Part shown: one piece after another, positions 1-10,590 of the stretch
Numbering within the stretch: the first letter of the stretch is position 1
Layout of the letters: the number at the start of each line of letters is the position of its first letter
Assembly (NCBI GenBank): GCA_021234155.1
Contig: JAJEKV010000040.1
Location: 3,079,799 to 3,143,798 of the forward strand
Reading direction: 5' to 3'
Length of the DNA stretch: 64,000 nt
Source of the DNA: Isoetes taiwanensis
Lineage: Eukaryota > Streptophyta > Lycopodiopsida > Isoetales > Isoetaceae
The notes under the pieces: generated by a model
The model's database searches: none
What the model saw: only the letters and a program-made list of their open reading frames with translations
Told to the model about the DNA's origin: nothing
Made by a program: the position numbers and the translations under genes

Positions 1-869
1 TGGTCCTTTTTGTAGCGTAATACTTGTTAATATATGATAATCTTGGTCAAATATATATGTATTTTTACTAAGAATTTGTCTTCTTCCTAATGGCTCTATA
101 AATATATTTCTAACAAGGTTTGAAGGTGACTCAAGTATCTTTGGAAGGAAGGATTCAATTTGGCTTCCATAGTTTTTAGGGATGTTTGTAACAGATTTGT
201 GTTAATGAATGTGTAAAACATTTTTTACTATCAGCATACAACGAATGTTGATAACATTGATGCAATGATCATTTGGAGCTCATTACTTGTTAATACATTT
301 TCTTACTTGTTGATACATTTCATATCTGTTAGCTTATTACTTGTTAATTTTATTTCCGTGAATATATTTCTTCTGGGCCGCCTATATATTCTGTTCAATA
401 TCTACTAATGTAATCTGTTCTGTTAATCTATTATGCTGTACTTAGTCAAGTTTGTATTCCCTTTCACAAAAAACAGCTCAACATTTACCTGTTCAAAAAA
501 AAAAATGTTCACAAAACACTTTACTCAAGAAATTGGGCATCCCGTTACAACAAATTTGACTTCCATTGACCAAAATTTGACTTTGATTCAAATGCTTACA
601 TCTCCAATACAATTTAGCTAACTTTAATGAAGTTTTTGAATATAGATCCATGCTATAAACTTTATTTTAGATTGCACAAAAATTTCTGCAATTACGTAAC
701 AGTTTTAGATGAGAGATTGAATTAAATTCTAGCAACTTTTTCCACAAATGGGAAAGCTTCACACATTGATAGTTTATAATGTCAAGAATGAAGGAATCTA
801 AATTGCCAATTGAATAAAAAAATCCAATTACATTTCTACCATTCCTATTCTGGAAGATAACATGTCTTA

Positions 870-2250
870 TCAATCCTTCTTCATATCTTCAGTCTCATAG
901 TAGTTAATTTCTGGCAAGTCTACTTCTATGGGCAGCATCTCCATTTCTAAATCCTCCATTATGCAAAAATTCCATAGAACATATGTGGCATGAATGATCT
1001 TGGCTGCCCTGTCAACATGAATAGGCAAACCCTTGAGGATCCTAAATTTCCCTTTCACTATCCCAAAACCATTTTCCACGCATAATCTGCCTTTGCAAAT
1101 CCTCTTGTTAAACCTGCCAAAAGACCTTGTACTATCTGGAAATACCTTCATTAGGAGCCTTCTCTTGGATATGTTGAATCATCTAAAAGCATTGGTGGAA
1201 TGTTTACTGTAACATTTGCATCAAGGATCTCACCTCTGCTATTAATTTTCTTGCCATTCATGTGGACAATAGGATGCTGCAGAATCTATTTTGCTGCAAG
1301 CCTCTTGTACAATAAACTTTTCTTTAACTGGTATGAATCATTTACAGATCCCGTCCTACTAACACAAACATTGATAAACATTCTAGAATGTATTACTACA
1401 CCTTGCATGAGGCAGGAATGACTCTTATGTCTACTGTAGTAGTCATCTCCTTTGTCTTTCTTGCATGGCTTCCTGTATAAAAAAAAATATGAGAACCAGT
1501 GATGACTTTATCATCCTTTAGCTGCTTCTAAACTATAGAAATGATGGCGATTGTTTCCTATTTTTTCAGCATTTTTATAGAAACGAATTTAATAGAATTG
1601 AATGTTTTACCATAAAATTGAGGTTTTTACTGTAAAATGTCCATTAATTTGGCGAATTTACTATAATTGGAATGCAATATTATCAAATTTTGGCGATTTT
1701 ATGAAGTTCTTTAGCGTACGCATCCTAATAAACCATTGAATCCAATTTTTAAAAAATGGTAAAATATAGCAACTTTACGAAGTTTCACACCTTAAAGTCA
1801 TCCCTGATGAGAACAATCAATAGCACCAAAAATGTTAGGCAAGCCTGTGGCATCTTGAAACTCCTTCATAATATCTAGCAGTCTCTCGCTCCAGGGCAGG
1901 GCAATAAATTTCTTGTAGAGCATGGTCTTAGAAGCAAGAACTAATGTCACTTTCTTTGTTTATTTCTGGACAGTTGCTTTTTCAATATAAAACCTTTGGC
2001 CAACATGTAAAGGCATCTCACCATGAGCAAGGAAATAAAGAACCATAGCAACGGCTTTCCAGGGTCTATAGAAGGTCTGACTTTCTGGCCTGGCCTAGAT
2101 AGATATGGTACAATGAGATCTATCAGTTTCTCAAAGGAACCCCTCTTCATTCTGTAAAACTGATGCCACATATCATCTTCGAATGGTGGTAGGCAATTCC
2201 ATGCATGATTGCCAATGTTATCCCATTGAGTAGTTTGTTTTGGATAAACC
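870..2250 (-). pseudogene. PIF/Harbinger (HARBI1-like, DDE_Tnp_4) transposase remnant, copy A
   Basis: Read on the minus strand, the N-terminal part (near 2200-1947) has the family's opening pattern, an Fxx(M)xRxSFxxLxxLIxPYL-like stretch followed by a GKP segment. The reading frame then slips and the conserved yFLAHGE region continues in another frame. The catalytic core follows with an AIDGSHI motif (first Asp), here split by the MITE at 1497-1806, then a GSVND motif (second Asp). The C-terminal part (1151-870) has the hallmark RLCVENGFGIVKGKFRIL block and the VLWNFC ending typical of HARBI1-type proteins. Several stops and frame changes make it non-functional. The acidic third catalytic residue was not placed with certainty. 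Function in the family: cut-and-paste transposition with 3-bp target duplication. Confidence 0.8.
1497..1806. mobile_element. hAT-type MITE, 310 bp, with 8-bp TSD
   Basis: The element starts CAGTGATGACTTTA and ends, in reverse complement, CAGGGATGACTTTA, so its termini are inverted repeats beginning CAG as in hAT elements. It is flanked by a perfect 8-bp duplication ATGAGAAC at 1489-1496 and 1807-1814. The second copy of the surrounding block has a single ATGAGAAC at 25061-25068 with no insertion, which is a natural empty site. There is no coding capacity, so it needs a transposase supplied in trans. It sits just after the codon for the first catalytic Asp of the Harbinger transposase remnant. 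Confidence 0.9.
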
Positions 2251-2790
2251 CACTCTTCTTGGTGATCTTCTTAGCCGAGATGCTACAGCCAGAAGTAAGA
2301 TTGAAGATGCACATTGAAAACTAATATTTTCTTCAAATGGCTCTTCCTTGTCGACTATTGCCATGGGACCTTCCAGTTCAGTTCTTGTATCAAATCCAAG
2401 CAGAACTTCTGCATTGCTAAATCGAGCAAAATGGCCCTTATAAGCATTGCAATCGTATCTAAAATGACCGGATCCATTTGTCAAAATGCTGAAATACCGC
2501 TGTCTTTGATGTTTTGATAGGGCAAGGACGTGTTTAACTGATTTCTTATGGAATCCAAATCGAAACGTGATACGAAAACTTAAAACTTGTTGCTAAGAAG
2601 CGGGCCGAAAAGAACTCAAAATATCCCATATCTGATTTTCAAAGAATGCTTCAAGAAATTCAACTTTGCCATGGCATGTTTTACAATATTGAAAGTAAAG
2701 GTATCTAACACCTTATATGTGTCTATACTTTTGAAAATAATAGAATATCAATATGAACATTCCTCCAATTAATGCATAAATATCACATGC

Positions 2791-2900
2791 AAAAAAGAAA
2801 GAAAGAAAGAAAGATTATATTAACGTCTATGAAAGACTGCTTGGGTCTATGAGACCGTTTATACAACAATCATGTGTAGCTAGGGGCGCATTTGCAACAT
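2791..2900 (-). repeat. LINE-type 3' end with (GAAA)n tail
   Basis: A (GAAA)n run at 2791-2814 is followed on the plus strand by gattatattaacgtc. The same junction occurs at 26050-26088 (the duplicated copy) and, independently, at 30406-30435. Read on the minus strand this is a sequence ending in a microsatellite tail, as expected for a LINE 3' end. How far the element runs to the right was not determined. Confidence 0.4.
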
Positions 2901-3182
2901 CCTACAGATGTTACATAAAAATGAAAAGAAGAAAAGCTAAACAATGAAATCATGAAACTTTTGTCTTCTTGGCCACTGGCTTGAAAAGAATGGAACACTA
3001 TATACGCAGAGATATACCTCTGTTGTCTGCTGGAGCTAAGGATCTAAATCCATGTTGATACAGAGTCTGCAAACACTCTAAATGCAGTAAACATGTCTAC
3101 AAAAAACACCATATACAACCCTTTAGATTTCTGATGAGATCATTGTTATATTCATATGGATCTGACCTGTTTTGTGGAAGCT

Positions 3183-4618
3183 GCATTGTATACCCATGGT
3201 TGGTTTCTCTAATAGTTGTCCTCTCCAGACATGTCTAGGATGTTGCAGCCTCTTGCAAGACTGGTGTTGCAAATGACATTTATTTTGGACTTGCTCTGGG
3301 CTATAACATCATCATTCCAGTTTTTGCCATAATTAAGAAGCATCTCAGCATCTAATAGGTGGAGCTTGGGACAATAGAAAGAATTACATTGAGGTCTAAT
3401 ACAAAGAAAGAAGAGTTTATCATAATCAGACTATTGGGCCATGGATCGACAAATCCAAGGACCTGGGGTAATCCATCGTGTCAATAGTTTTGATACAATG
3501 TTGCTTATGTGTTTAGGGACATAGATTTCAAATACTTCCTTGACTCTCGAGAAGTATAAGCAAGTAGTGCAAAAGTTAATTTCACTAAATGAGAAATGTT
3601 TGAGGAAACAATAATTTTCATTAAATGATCTCGTAGAGCATGCAAACAGGAAAAAATACAAGGACTTGCTTGAATGTTCTTTCCTAGTGTAGGATAAGAA
3701 ACAAAAGTAAAGAATGCAAGCCCGATGCTTCTTTTCAGTAAGCAAATTTCTAAATCTTGATGCCAACGTTCAGGCAAGAATGGATTAAGCACCAAATTAG
3801 AAGAAATGCTTCTAACTATATTTTCTATAATTTGAGAAGTAAGGAATAACAGATTTGTGTACATTTTTCTCTGATTTTTAGAATTATCCCTTTCTTTTCA
3901 CGGATTCAAAGGTAGCCATATATACTCTCTATTCAGATGGCATTTGAATCTGTGCCATTATCTTATCACCACCCACCGCATTTCTTGTGATTAAGGACAT
4001 TGTCTAACTTAAAAACAGTAATATTGTCACACATCTGTACGATTCATTCTTTCCAAAAGGTAGTAAACTTTCCAGTTTAGTGCTCTGGTCAAATTCCATC
4101 ACACAGATTTACAATATCGTCTCTTCTTGATTAAGTTGATCTTAGAGAGTAGCAACAAAAATGGTTAGAGATAAACAATTTTATAGCAATCTCTAAAAAA
4201 ACAATGAAGTCCACTGCTTTCTGTAACTCGAGCATGCGTGTGTCCCTCAAAAATCCAATACAGCTCAAACAGAAAGTCTTTTTCTATGTACAGATTGGAG
4301 GATGGATCTAGAATCTACTTTCATAATTTTTATCTCATTGGACAAAGGAAAACAAACAATGAAGAGAAGAAAGACAAGTAATGTACCTCCGCATAATTTC
4401 CAGAAATATTAGTCAATACCTTTGTAAGATACACATATAGCCTGTTAAAACAGGAGAATCAGAAACTGTTAGACCATGTATAGGATGTTAGAACAGAAGT
4501 ATCTGACAGGTTAGACAATAATTAAGTGGCCATCGTGACCTGTATTGAGTAGATTATACTTGGAAATTGGAGGAAGATGGATTGGCCACAGAATTAGATG
4601 GTGCAAGGTTCAGTACAG
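3183..4618. other. No identifiable gene; minus-strand ORF of unknown nature
   Basis: I see no recognised gene here. A minus-strand open frame at 3505-3864 (119 codons) has an ordinary soluble composition without low-complexity bias and could be an exon of an unidentified gene, but I could not place it in a family and saw no convincing flanking exons. The stretch lies just downstream of the LC8 dynein gene and contains its 3' flank. Confidence 0.3.
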
Positions 4619-5267
4619 TTACACCACTTCTATCGATCTTTTAAAGAGCAGCACTGAAACCTTTCCAATGGAAAAATATATAAAGCCCCCAATAGAATGG
4701 GTTACATATGACCCAAAACTTGTGCCAACAATGGAATGCCAAGCCGGACCATAAACCTTATCAAAATCCTGCAGAATAATCAACAATCAGAAAACCACGC
4801 CAGGTTTCAAAGGTTGCAAAAATCTAAAAAAGACTACTTTTCAAAGTTGAGTCCAGTGGTTTCAGAAGTTGCAAAAGTTTAAGATAACAGAAGGAAAGGA
4901 GAGGGTAAATAAATAGCACCTTTTTTATATGGGAAGCCACTCTTTTGTAGTTCAGCTTGCTACTAACATTACTCTCAAGAGCTTCTTGAGCACATTGCAC
5001 TGCATGGTTCTGCATAGGAGAAGCCATATCTACTGACTTCATTTTCAAATTTGCAACCACTGGCTTAGAAACAGCTGAGCTGATGACTGCTTGCTTCTCT
5101 TCCACAGGGCAGTTTTTAGCACTAGGCGCTTCGCAATTGGTATCATCAGATTTCCTAACATCCAACCTTGCATTTCCTTTCTGTGGTACAGAAGCCTTTG
5201 CTCTTTCTATGACAATCCCAGGAGCAGGCCTCTCTGCTGCAACTTTTTGAGCAGGTCTATCAGGCAT
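4619..5267 (-). CDS. LC8-type dynein light chain, two exons, 165 aa
   Basis: Exon 1 is 5267-4920 and exon 2 is 4768-4619, both on the minus strand. The 148-bp intron has a GT donor (4919-4918) and an AG acceptor (4770-4769), and the splice keeps the frame between Lys116 and Asp117. Residues 80-165 form an LC8 domain: the QCAQEALE helix, the K-K-D-F-D-K junction, then [18 protein letters not shown] and the strands ending VSVLLFK. The usual WHC is WHS here. Residues 1-79 are a low-complexity, probably disordered extension, as in the longer plant members of this family. LC8 proteins are dimeric hubs that bind short motifs in partner proteins; plants lack cytoplasmic dynein, though ferns and mosses keep it in flagellated sperm. 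The start is the ATG opening the exon 1 frame. No break was seen, so it is probably functional. Confidence 0.88.
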
Positions 5268-5281
5268 TAGTCTAGTCTTAC

Positions 5282-6051
5282 TTGAATGGTCTCCTCCTTT
5301 GCAGGCATCTTTGTTTCCCTATCACTGACAAGCTCAACTCCCAGCATCAAGCCTCTTCCCCTCACATTCCCTATAACTGCACTAGAAACAGATCCTTAAT
5401 ATAACAATATACAAACCACAACGATACCATTCTTAGCATTATAAACAAAAGCAAGCGCATGTTATTTGACACAATTAACTTCTCTGTTGCTGCATCTAAT
5501 ATGAATCACTCATGATATATAAAATATTTCATGTCCCTTATCGTGATAATGAAAATGCGAGCATACTTCTGATGAGATGAGACATACTGTGATGTTTGTT
5601 CTGGAGGTCTTGTAGGCTACTGATAAGATGACCACCAACAGCAGCAAATGTTCCTGGCACTTTTCTTTATCCAAGACAGTAAGCACAGCATGTCCTGCAG
5701 CCGAGCATACTGGATTTCCACCATAAGTATTGAAATGTAGGCGTTGCGCAAGGACAACTGCAATTTCAGGAGTGGTCAGTACAGCTGCTAGAGGAAGCCC
5801 ATTTCCTATACCCTATAAAGCACCACAGAGATCATTGCAGATATACAAGGCCACACTTTGATATGCAGAAAGAGCCATGTTATTGGCAGCTTTTGGAAAA
5901 AAAAAGAAGAAAAAGGAACCTTTATCATTGTGACAATATCTGGAATGACACCCTGTGTTTTCTCAGCCCGGCCAAAACCAGTCTGCACTTCATCGGCAAT
6001 GCATAGACCTCCAGCTTTCCTAATAATAACATATGCAGTAGGTAGATAACT
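5282..6051 (-). pseudogene. Alanine:glyoxylate aminotransferase 2-like (class III) gene remnant, three exons
   Basis: Three exons on the minus strand match the C-terminal half of the AGT2/PYD4 family. Exon 6051-5920 has a YLPTAY segment, then the [17 protein letters not shown] block with the PLP-ring Asp (ADE), and ends IVTMIK, whose Lys is in the Schiff-base position. Exon 5812-5588 continues [22 protein letters not shown] and [12 protein letters not shown]. Exon 5376-5282 has [16 protein letters not shown] and ends at a GTAAG donor. The spliced junctions match the family in phase. Breaks: a 1-bp frameshift in the second exon after DKEK, about five residues missing after GFGR (the usual WGF region), no 5' exons recognised beyond 6051, and no final exon. 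The LC8 start codon lies 14 bp past the last exon. Family role: mitochondrial or peroxisomal transamination of glyoxylate. Confidence 0.75.
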
Positions 6052-6588
6052 CTTTGTATTACCTGGTCAAATAACAATAAAAAAAATATGCTCCATTTCC
6101 AAAATCAATCTTATTTTTCTTCACAAGCAACGGTGTGCCCATCTGATGCTCTGCGTTCCAGCTGCATATTAGGTCCTGCCACTGCATAGCCTGGGATAAT
6201 TCTTGCATTTTCTTTCAAAGACAGATGTTAAACTCAGAGCAAAGACTTGCTTATGTGGAAATCGGACAAGACAACAACCGTAATGCAGTCGTATTAAAAC
6301 AAGATCTAATACCATTTAAGAAAATGTGGCAGCAAAACCACATTTCTACTTGACGATGCAAAACCAAGTTGTTTGCAAAAAGATCCATACCTCTGTTTTA
6401 GCTCATAACTCCTTCTAACCAGGCCAAAGAAAGCATTTTCGAACGAAGATGTGTTCTTATTCTTCATCGGATTGAAGCGCGGATCCTTGCCTTGCAAGTT
6501 ATCCGGTTGGCTTCAAGAAATAAGACGTGGAGTTCTTTACCAGCTGACCGACAGTTTACGGGAAATAGGAGGTTTTTAGCAGTCACCA

Positions 6589-6628
6589 GCATATCCTAGG
6601 GATATTCTAGCATATACCTAGGATATGC
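6589..6628. repeat. Perfect 12-bp inverted repeat, 16-nt loop
   Basis: gcatatcctagg at 6589-6600 is the exact reverse complement of cctaggatatgc at 6617-6628. It lies just left of the dispersed repeat shared with 27.1 kb and may be part of that element's end. Confidence 0.7.
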
Positions 6629-6639
6629 CAAAAACCCAC

Positions 6640-6800
6640 ATAAACAAGGGTTTGCCCCCTAGGGGCAACCCAAAAAATTCCGGTTCTAAAATTTCGTTTT
6701 TGGCCAGAAAATGGCATGTTACTGGCGTTACTAACGACCGGAAAAAGGAGACACCCACCCCAAAAACATTTTATGTAATTAGACTAGTAAACAAGTGGTC
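6640..6800. repeat. Dispersed repeat, copy 1 (mate near 27090-27230)
   Basis: The strings aaaatttcgtttt, ggcatgtta, gacacacc/gacacccacc and aaaacatttta recur in the same order and spacing at about 27130-27220. Divergence is moderate. No coding content or terminal structure could be assigned. Confidence 0.6.
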
Positions 6801-7240
6801 GACATTGCCGGGCTAATGTTGGGAATGTGTTAATGACCTCTCTCAATTTAGTGCACATACTAACAAAATGTTGAGAACTAAGAAATTGTGTGTTGGGTTT
6901 AGTTTTGATCATCCTTTTTCTAATGTTCAACATGGGAGAGTTGTTTCATAAAGTTTGCACAATTAGTACAATAGTTTGGAACTCAGATTATGGTATTGTA
7001 TTGTATAAAAAATGGTATATTTGAGGTAGTTTGAGCAGTTTCTTTTGTTCAGTGGTCTTGTTTCTATTTTAAAATTGTTTTTGGATGGCTTTGTTTCAAT
7101 GGTTCAAAAACAGGAAGGTTTTTGAGATGCGAAGTTCTTAGTGCATGGATAAGACTGCATGGTCTTTCTATTTTTGTATGAAAAGTTTTTGATGACGACC
7201 ATAGCTGGTAGCAGGGCAGGGGATTTAGGTGCAAAGAAGG

Positions 7241-7613
7241 TGTTGGGGTGGTCACACTCACCACACTGGTCACCACTCACCACACTCGTCACCACATGCC
7301 ACAGTCACCACTTACCACTCACCACACTCACCATTATTGAGGTGGTATAGGAGATTGTATACCATATATGGAGGGAGATACGCACATGCACGCGTGCAGG
7401 ATATTTGCACGTATGCATTGTGGATGGATGATGAGCATTGTGTTATCGGAGCAGAGAGAGAAGAACAGAGGGAGACGGTAGTATTTTGCTTGATCTAGCT
7501 ATGGAGATGATGAATCTTTGTGTTGTGCATTGCCTTGATCTGATAGATTGAGCTTGGATTGTTGTGTTGGGTTTTAATCCTTCTTGCAAGGTTAGAGTTC
7601 GGGCTCTCTAACA
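7241..7613 (+). repeat. 5' LTR of TR-GAG element
   Basis: This 373-bp repeat begins TGTTGGGGTGG and ends TCTCTAACA. It contains a CACCA/CTCAC-rich stretch near its start. It pairs with 9057-9420. Confidence 0.9.
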
Positions 7614-8244
7614 ATTTAAGACCACGGTGCTCGACAGACCATTGATTGACAAGAATTTCCATTGAAAAAAGAGTTGTTACCATTGGTATTGGTGATCATC
7701 GGTAAAAAAAGACACCATTAAGGAAGGAGCAATTTCTTTGTGTGAAGGGGATTTTGCCGTAAGTGATTTGCGGGGCAAAATTTGACAAGGGGGAGCATAG
7801 TTTTATGCCCAAGGGAAGTAAGAGGATATCCCACCAAGCTCCATCGTAACAAGAAGGGGACCGTGAGTCAATCTTTGGGCTCAAAATTGCATCAAGATTC
7901 AATTTCGTTTTCAGATTTGGGAGCAGATCCGGGGTCTAATTCTCGATCCGGGAGGTTTTGATTCCGTTCTAGATCTAGAAAGTAATCCAATTTCGTTTTC
8001 AAATTGAAGGGAGATTCAATTTCGTTTTTCCAATTTCAAGAAACCCAAGAAGAGGCGTAGATGGTGTATTACCACCTATGGTATGGGGTTTTCGGACAAT
8101 GGGGATTCCAAAGTTTGATGATCCGGGTGGATTGGGATCCTTTGAAGCATATTGTGAAGTTTGAGAGGTATTGCCAACAATGTAAGTTACCTTTCTTGAT
8201 TACTTGCTTTGGTTTCATAGTTCTTTGCAAGATTCAGTGGAGGA

Positions 8245-9138
8245 ATGGGCACAAACGCAGCCAGATACCATGACATTCAGGAATTAAAGGAAGCTTTCAT
8301 TGCTAATTATCAAGAAACCCATGGTAAGGATAAGACTATGGAAAGGTGGACAAATTTCACACAAAAGGAGGATGAGTCAATTAGAGAGTATAATCAGAGG
8401 TATATTGCGGTTCTCAAAGCCGTGGTTCATTGGAAGATTGCAAGGAGTGATGAAATGGATATTCAGCTGAAACGAGCTATTGCTCATAAGGTGAAGGCTA
8501 AACATCCTACAACATTGTTAGAAGCACAAAAGTATGCTCTCAAGGCTGAAGATAAGCTCGGATACATTCATGAAGTTGCTGCTCCAGAGCATAAAACAGA
8601 GGATATTGCAGCCAAGATTTCTAAGCTTACAATTGGTGAGAAGCCAAGGGAGGTTCAGTTTATTACTTGTGAGTATTGTGGGTCTATTGAGCATTCTGAT
8701 ACTATATGTAGATTGCTGAAATTCTGCTCAAGATGCCAAATCAAGGGCCATAATGTTCAAGAATGTAGGGAGAAGAGATTCTTTGAGAGGGCCAATCCGG
8801 TATTTGCTGTTATGCAACAAGCACCACCTATTCCTATTCAACCAATGCAGGCAGCACCTATCATACCACAAGTTCCAATGATGCCACAAGCTCAAATTGC
8901 CCAACAAGCTCCAATGAGTTCCACACAAATGGTGCAACCAAAACAGGGATGGTATCCAAGTAAGGCTCATTTGTATTGCAAGTTATGTGATAAATTCACT
9001 CTTATTGAGGAGCTTAAGAAACAAGAGAAGGCAAAATCAGTAGTAAATTGTGGATTTGTTGGGGTGGTCACCACTCACCACACTCGTCACCACACACCAC
9101 AGTCACCACTTACCACTTACCACACTCACCATTATTGA
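8245..9138 (+). CDS. Gag-like protein with two CCHC zinc knuckles
   Basis: The frame encodes 297 residues. Residues 12-100 resemble the retrotransposon gag domain (the LKEAFIANY segment, then W-(T)-x-F-x-Q-K-x-x-E-S-I-R-E-Y-x-x-R). Two CX2CX4HX4C knuckles follow back to back near residues 143-175, then a Met/Pro/Gln-rich tail. The last ~27 residues are read from inside the 3' LTR and are a threading artefact or a natural read-through end. The upstream half of the gag domain (the WFxSL.DSVEEW segment, about 8205-8275) sits in another frame, so the original protein began further left and a 1-base change separates the halves. The role would be capsid formation and RNA packaging. Confidence 0.75.
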   Translation: MGTNAARYHDIQELKEAFIANYQETHGKDKTMERWTNFTQKEDESIREYNQRYIAVLKAVVHWKIARSDEMDIQLKRAIAHKVKAKHPTTLLEAQKYALKAEDKLGYIHEVAAPEHKTEDIAAKISKLTIGEKPREVQFITCEYCGSIEHSDTICRLLKFCSRCQIKGHNVQECREKRFFERANPVFAVMQQAPPIPIQPMQAAPIIPQVPMMPQAQIAQQAPMSSTQMVQPKQGWYPSKAHLYCKLCDKFTLIEELKKQEKAKSVVNCGFVGVVTTHHTRHHTPQSPLTTYHTHHY

Positions 9139-9420
9139 GGTGGTATAGGAGATTGTATACCATATATGGAGGGAGATATCGCATTATGCACGCCAAGCGG
9201 GATATTTGCACGTATGCATTGTGGATGGATGATGAGCATTGTGTTATCGGAGCAGAGAGAGAAGAACAGAGGGAGACGGTGTATGCAGAGAGAGTATTTT
9301 GCTTGATCTAACTATGGAGATGATGAATCTTTGTGTTGTGCATTGCCTTGATCTGATAGATTGAGCTTGGATTGTTGGGTTTTTCATCCTTCTTGCAAGG
9401 TTAGAGTTCAGGCTCTAACA
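9057..9420 (+). repeat. 3' LTR of TR-GAG element
   Basis: This 364-bp copy ends GGCTCTAACA. It differs from the 5' LTR by small indels and CAG/CTG-type changes, suggesting a fairly recent insertion. Confidence 0.9.
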
Positions 9421-9425
9421 GAAGG

Positions 9426-10510
9426 GGAGGAATCGAGAGTGAAAGATTCAAGAGGAGGAAAAACTTGGCTATTTGTGGGTTCAAATCCCACTGTAGATTT
9501 GAACTCCAGGCAGGACTTCTGGCTGCATCCTTTGGATTTAGCATGTGGTTGAGAGCTTCGAATCCATGAAAATCAGGAGGTAGGGTTACTGGCCTTTGGA
9601 TTTGAAGCGAGCTTCGTGGCTTTTCGGTTTTGGCGGGGCACGGATCGATTTTTGCACCGCGAAATGTTCTTATCCGGTTTTGCGTACGGATTCCTTCGCA
9701 CTGCGCCGCATTTAACTGCTGGGCGTTCTTTGCATCCGATCTGCAAGGAGACAGATCAGGACCACATTTTCATGGGTTATGTACAAATGAACCACATTTA
9801 CTTAAGGGTTTCAAGATTTCTTAGTTTTTTTCGACACTTCAAGGCCAAAGTGAGGTTGCAACCTGGAGGTTCGAATCCTCTAGCCTAGCTTTCTGGTGAC
9901 CAAGTATGTTGGTGTGGAGGCTGCGTCCGAAAATGCCGCTCAGGTGTGGCCAGTGTGGGAAACAAAACAGTTGGTTCTTACCTTTAATTTTTCATAAAAT
10001 AGTGCAAGCAATGGTCTTTGTGCTCCATTGACTCGTGCAAGACATTTTAGCAAAGATAAAATGATGGACCTCGAACTGGAAGATTTCATGGAATCTTCCG
10101 TGATCTGAGGGTCCTGAAACCAAACCATAAAGTAGCGATGCAATAATCATACAAAAGAGAGTGGGTATTCACGAACAATAAAGACTTACATATATAATGT
10201 CATAATATGATAGGTTTTTGTGCATTTGGCTTTTTACAAATAACGTTGTAATAAAACACGTCGCATTATAAATTGTGTTACAAGAAATTTATTGCTATAG
10301 CCAAGGCCATCAAACATTTCTCTTTCAGAACTTTACTTGAGTCAATAATAATGAATATTTGCAGTAAGTACAGAAAAGAAATTTATGGGTTGATCGCTTT
10401 GTTTTAATCGAGATCATTGGGTGCTTTATTAAAAAAAAAGGGAGAAAAAAGACGAGGAAAAAGGATCAGAGAAAGAGAATCAATTGAGTTTTCTCGCTCT
10501 AATTGTAGCA
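9426..10510. other. No gene recognised
   Basis: No assignable gene. Two strings resembling a pol III B box occur (ggttcaaatcc near 9479 and ggttcgaatcc near 9869), but no matching A box or tRNA fold was found. A plus-strand frame of 90 codons at 9616-9888 has no recognisable family. Confidence 0.4.
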
Positions 10511-10590
10511 AATAGAATAGAATAGAATAGAATAGAATAGAATAGAATAGAATAGAATAGAATAGAATAGAATAAATAGAATAGAATAGG
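10511..10590. repeat. (AATAG)n microsatellite
   Basis: About sixteen tandem AATAG units with one short interruption. It forms the 3' tail of the adjacent minus-strand LINE fragment. Confidence 0.95.

Larger units (their letters stand above)
1..3180. repeat. Long direct duplication, copy A
   Basis: This block matches 23579-26437 in the same orientation almost base for base, from the first base of the window. The left limit is therefore unknown and may lie outside. The match stops after the shared string ctgttttgtggaag, where the copies run into unrelated sequence. Copy A is longer mainly because it carries a 310-bp hAT-type insertion at 1497-1806. Small differences cluster at CTG/CAG sites. 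The block contains a decayed PIF/Harbinger transposase on the minus strand and a (GAAA)n LINE-type tail near 2791. Confidence 0.92.
6052..7240. other. No gene recognised; repeat and short palindrome
   Basis: No gene was recognised. The stretch holds a 12-bp perfect inverted repeat (6589-6600 with 6617-6628, 16-nt loop) and a ~150-bp segment around 6650-6790 that is related to 27100-27220. A minus-strand frame at 6306-6497 has no assignable family. Confidence 0.4.
7241..9420 (+). mobile_element. Complete small LTR element with gag only (TR-GAG type), TSD GAAGG
   Basis: Two direct LTRs (7241-7613 and 9057-9420) start TGTTGGGGTGG and end CTAACA. The element is flanked by the 5-bp duplication GAAGG at 7236-7240 and 9421-9425, so both ends are exact. 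Between the LTRs is only about 1.44 kb, coding for a gag protein with two CCHC zinc knuckles. There is no protease, integrase or reverse transcriptase. This fits the non-autonomous TR-GAG class described in plants, which borrows enzymes from a relative. No tRNA-type primer site was identified right after the 5' LTR, and the purine tract before the 3' LTR is weak. Confidence 0.9.

Noticed and set aside
5100-5267. [14 protein letters not shown] in an alternative frame as the AGT2 last exon
   Set aside because: It resembles the AGT2 C-terminal region only weakly, is followed at once by a stop, and the same bases are coding in frame for the LC8 leader.
9478-9890. Two strings like a tRNA T-arm / pol III B box (gtgggttcaaatcccac; ggttcgaatcc)
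   Set aside because: No A box at the right distance, no cloverleaf and no SINE-type tail; likely chance or very old SINE debris.
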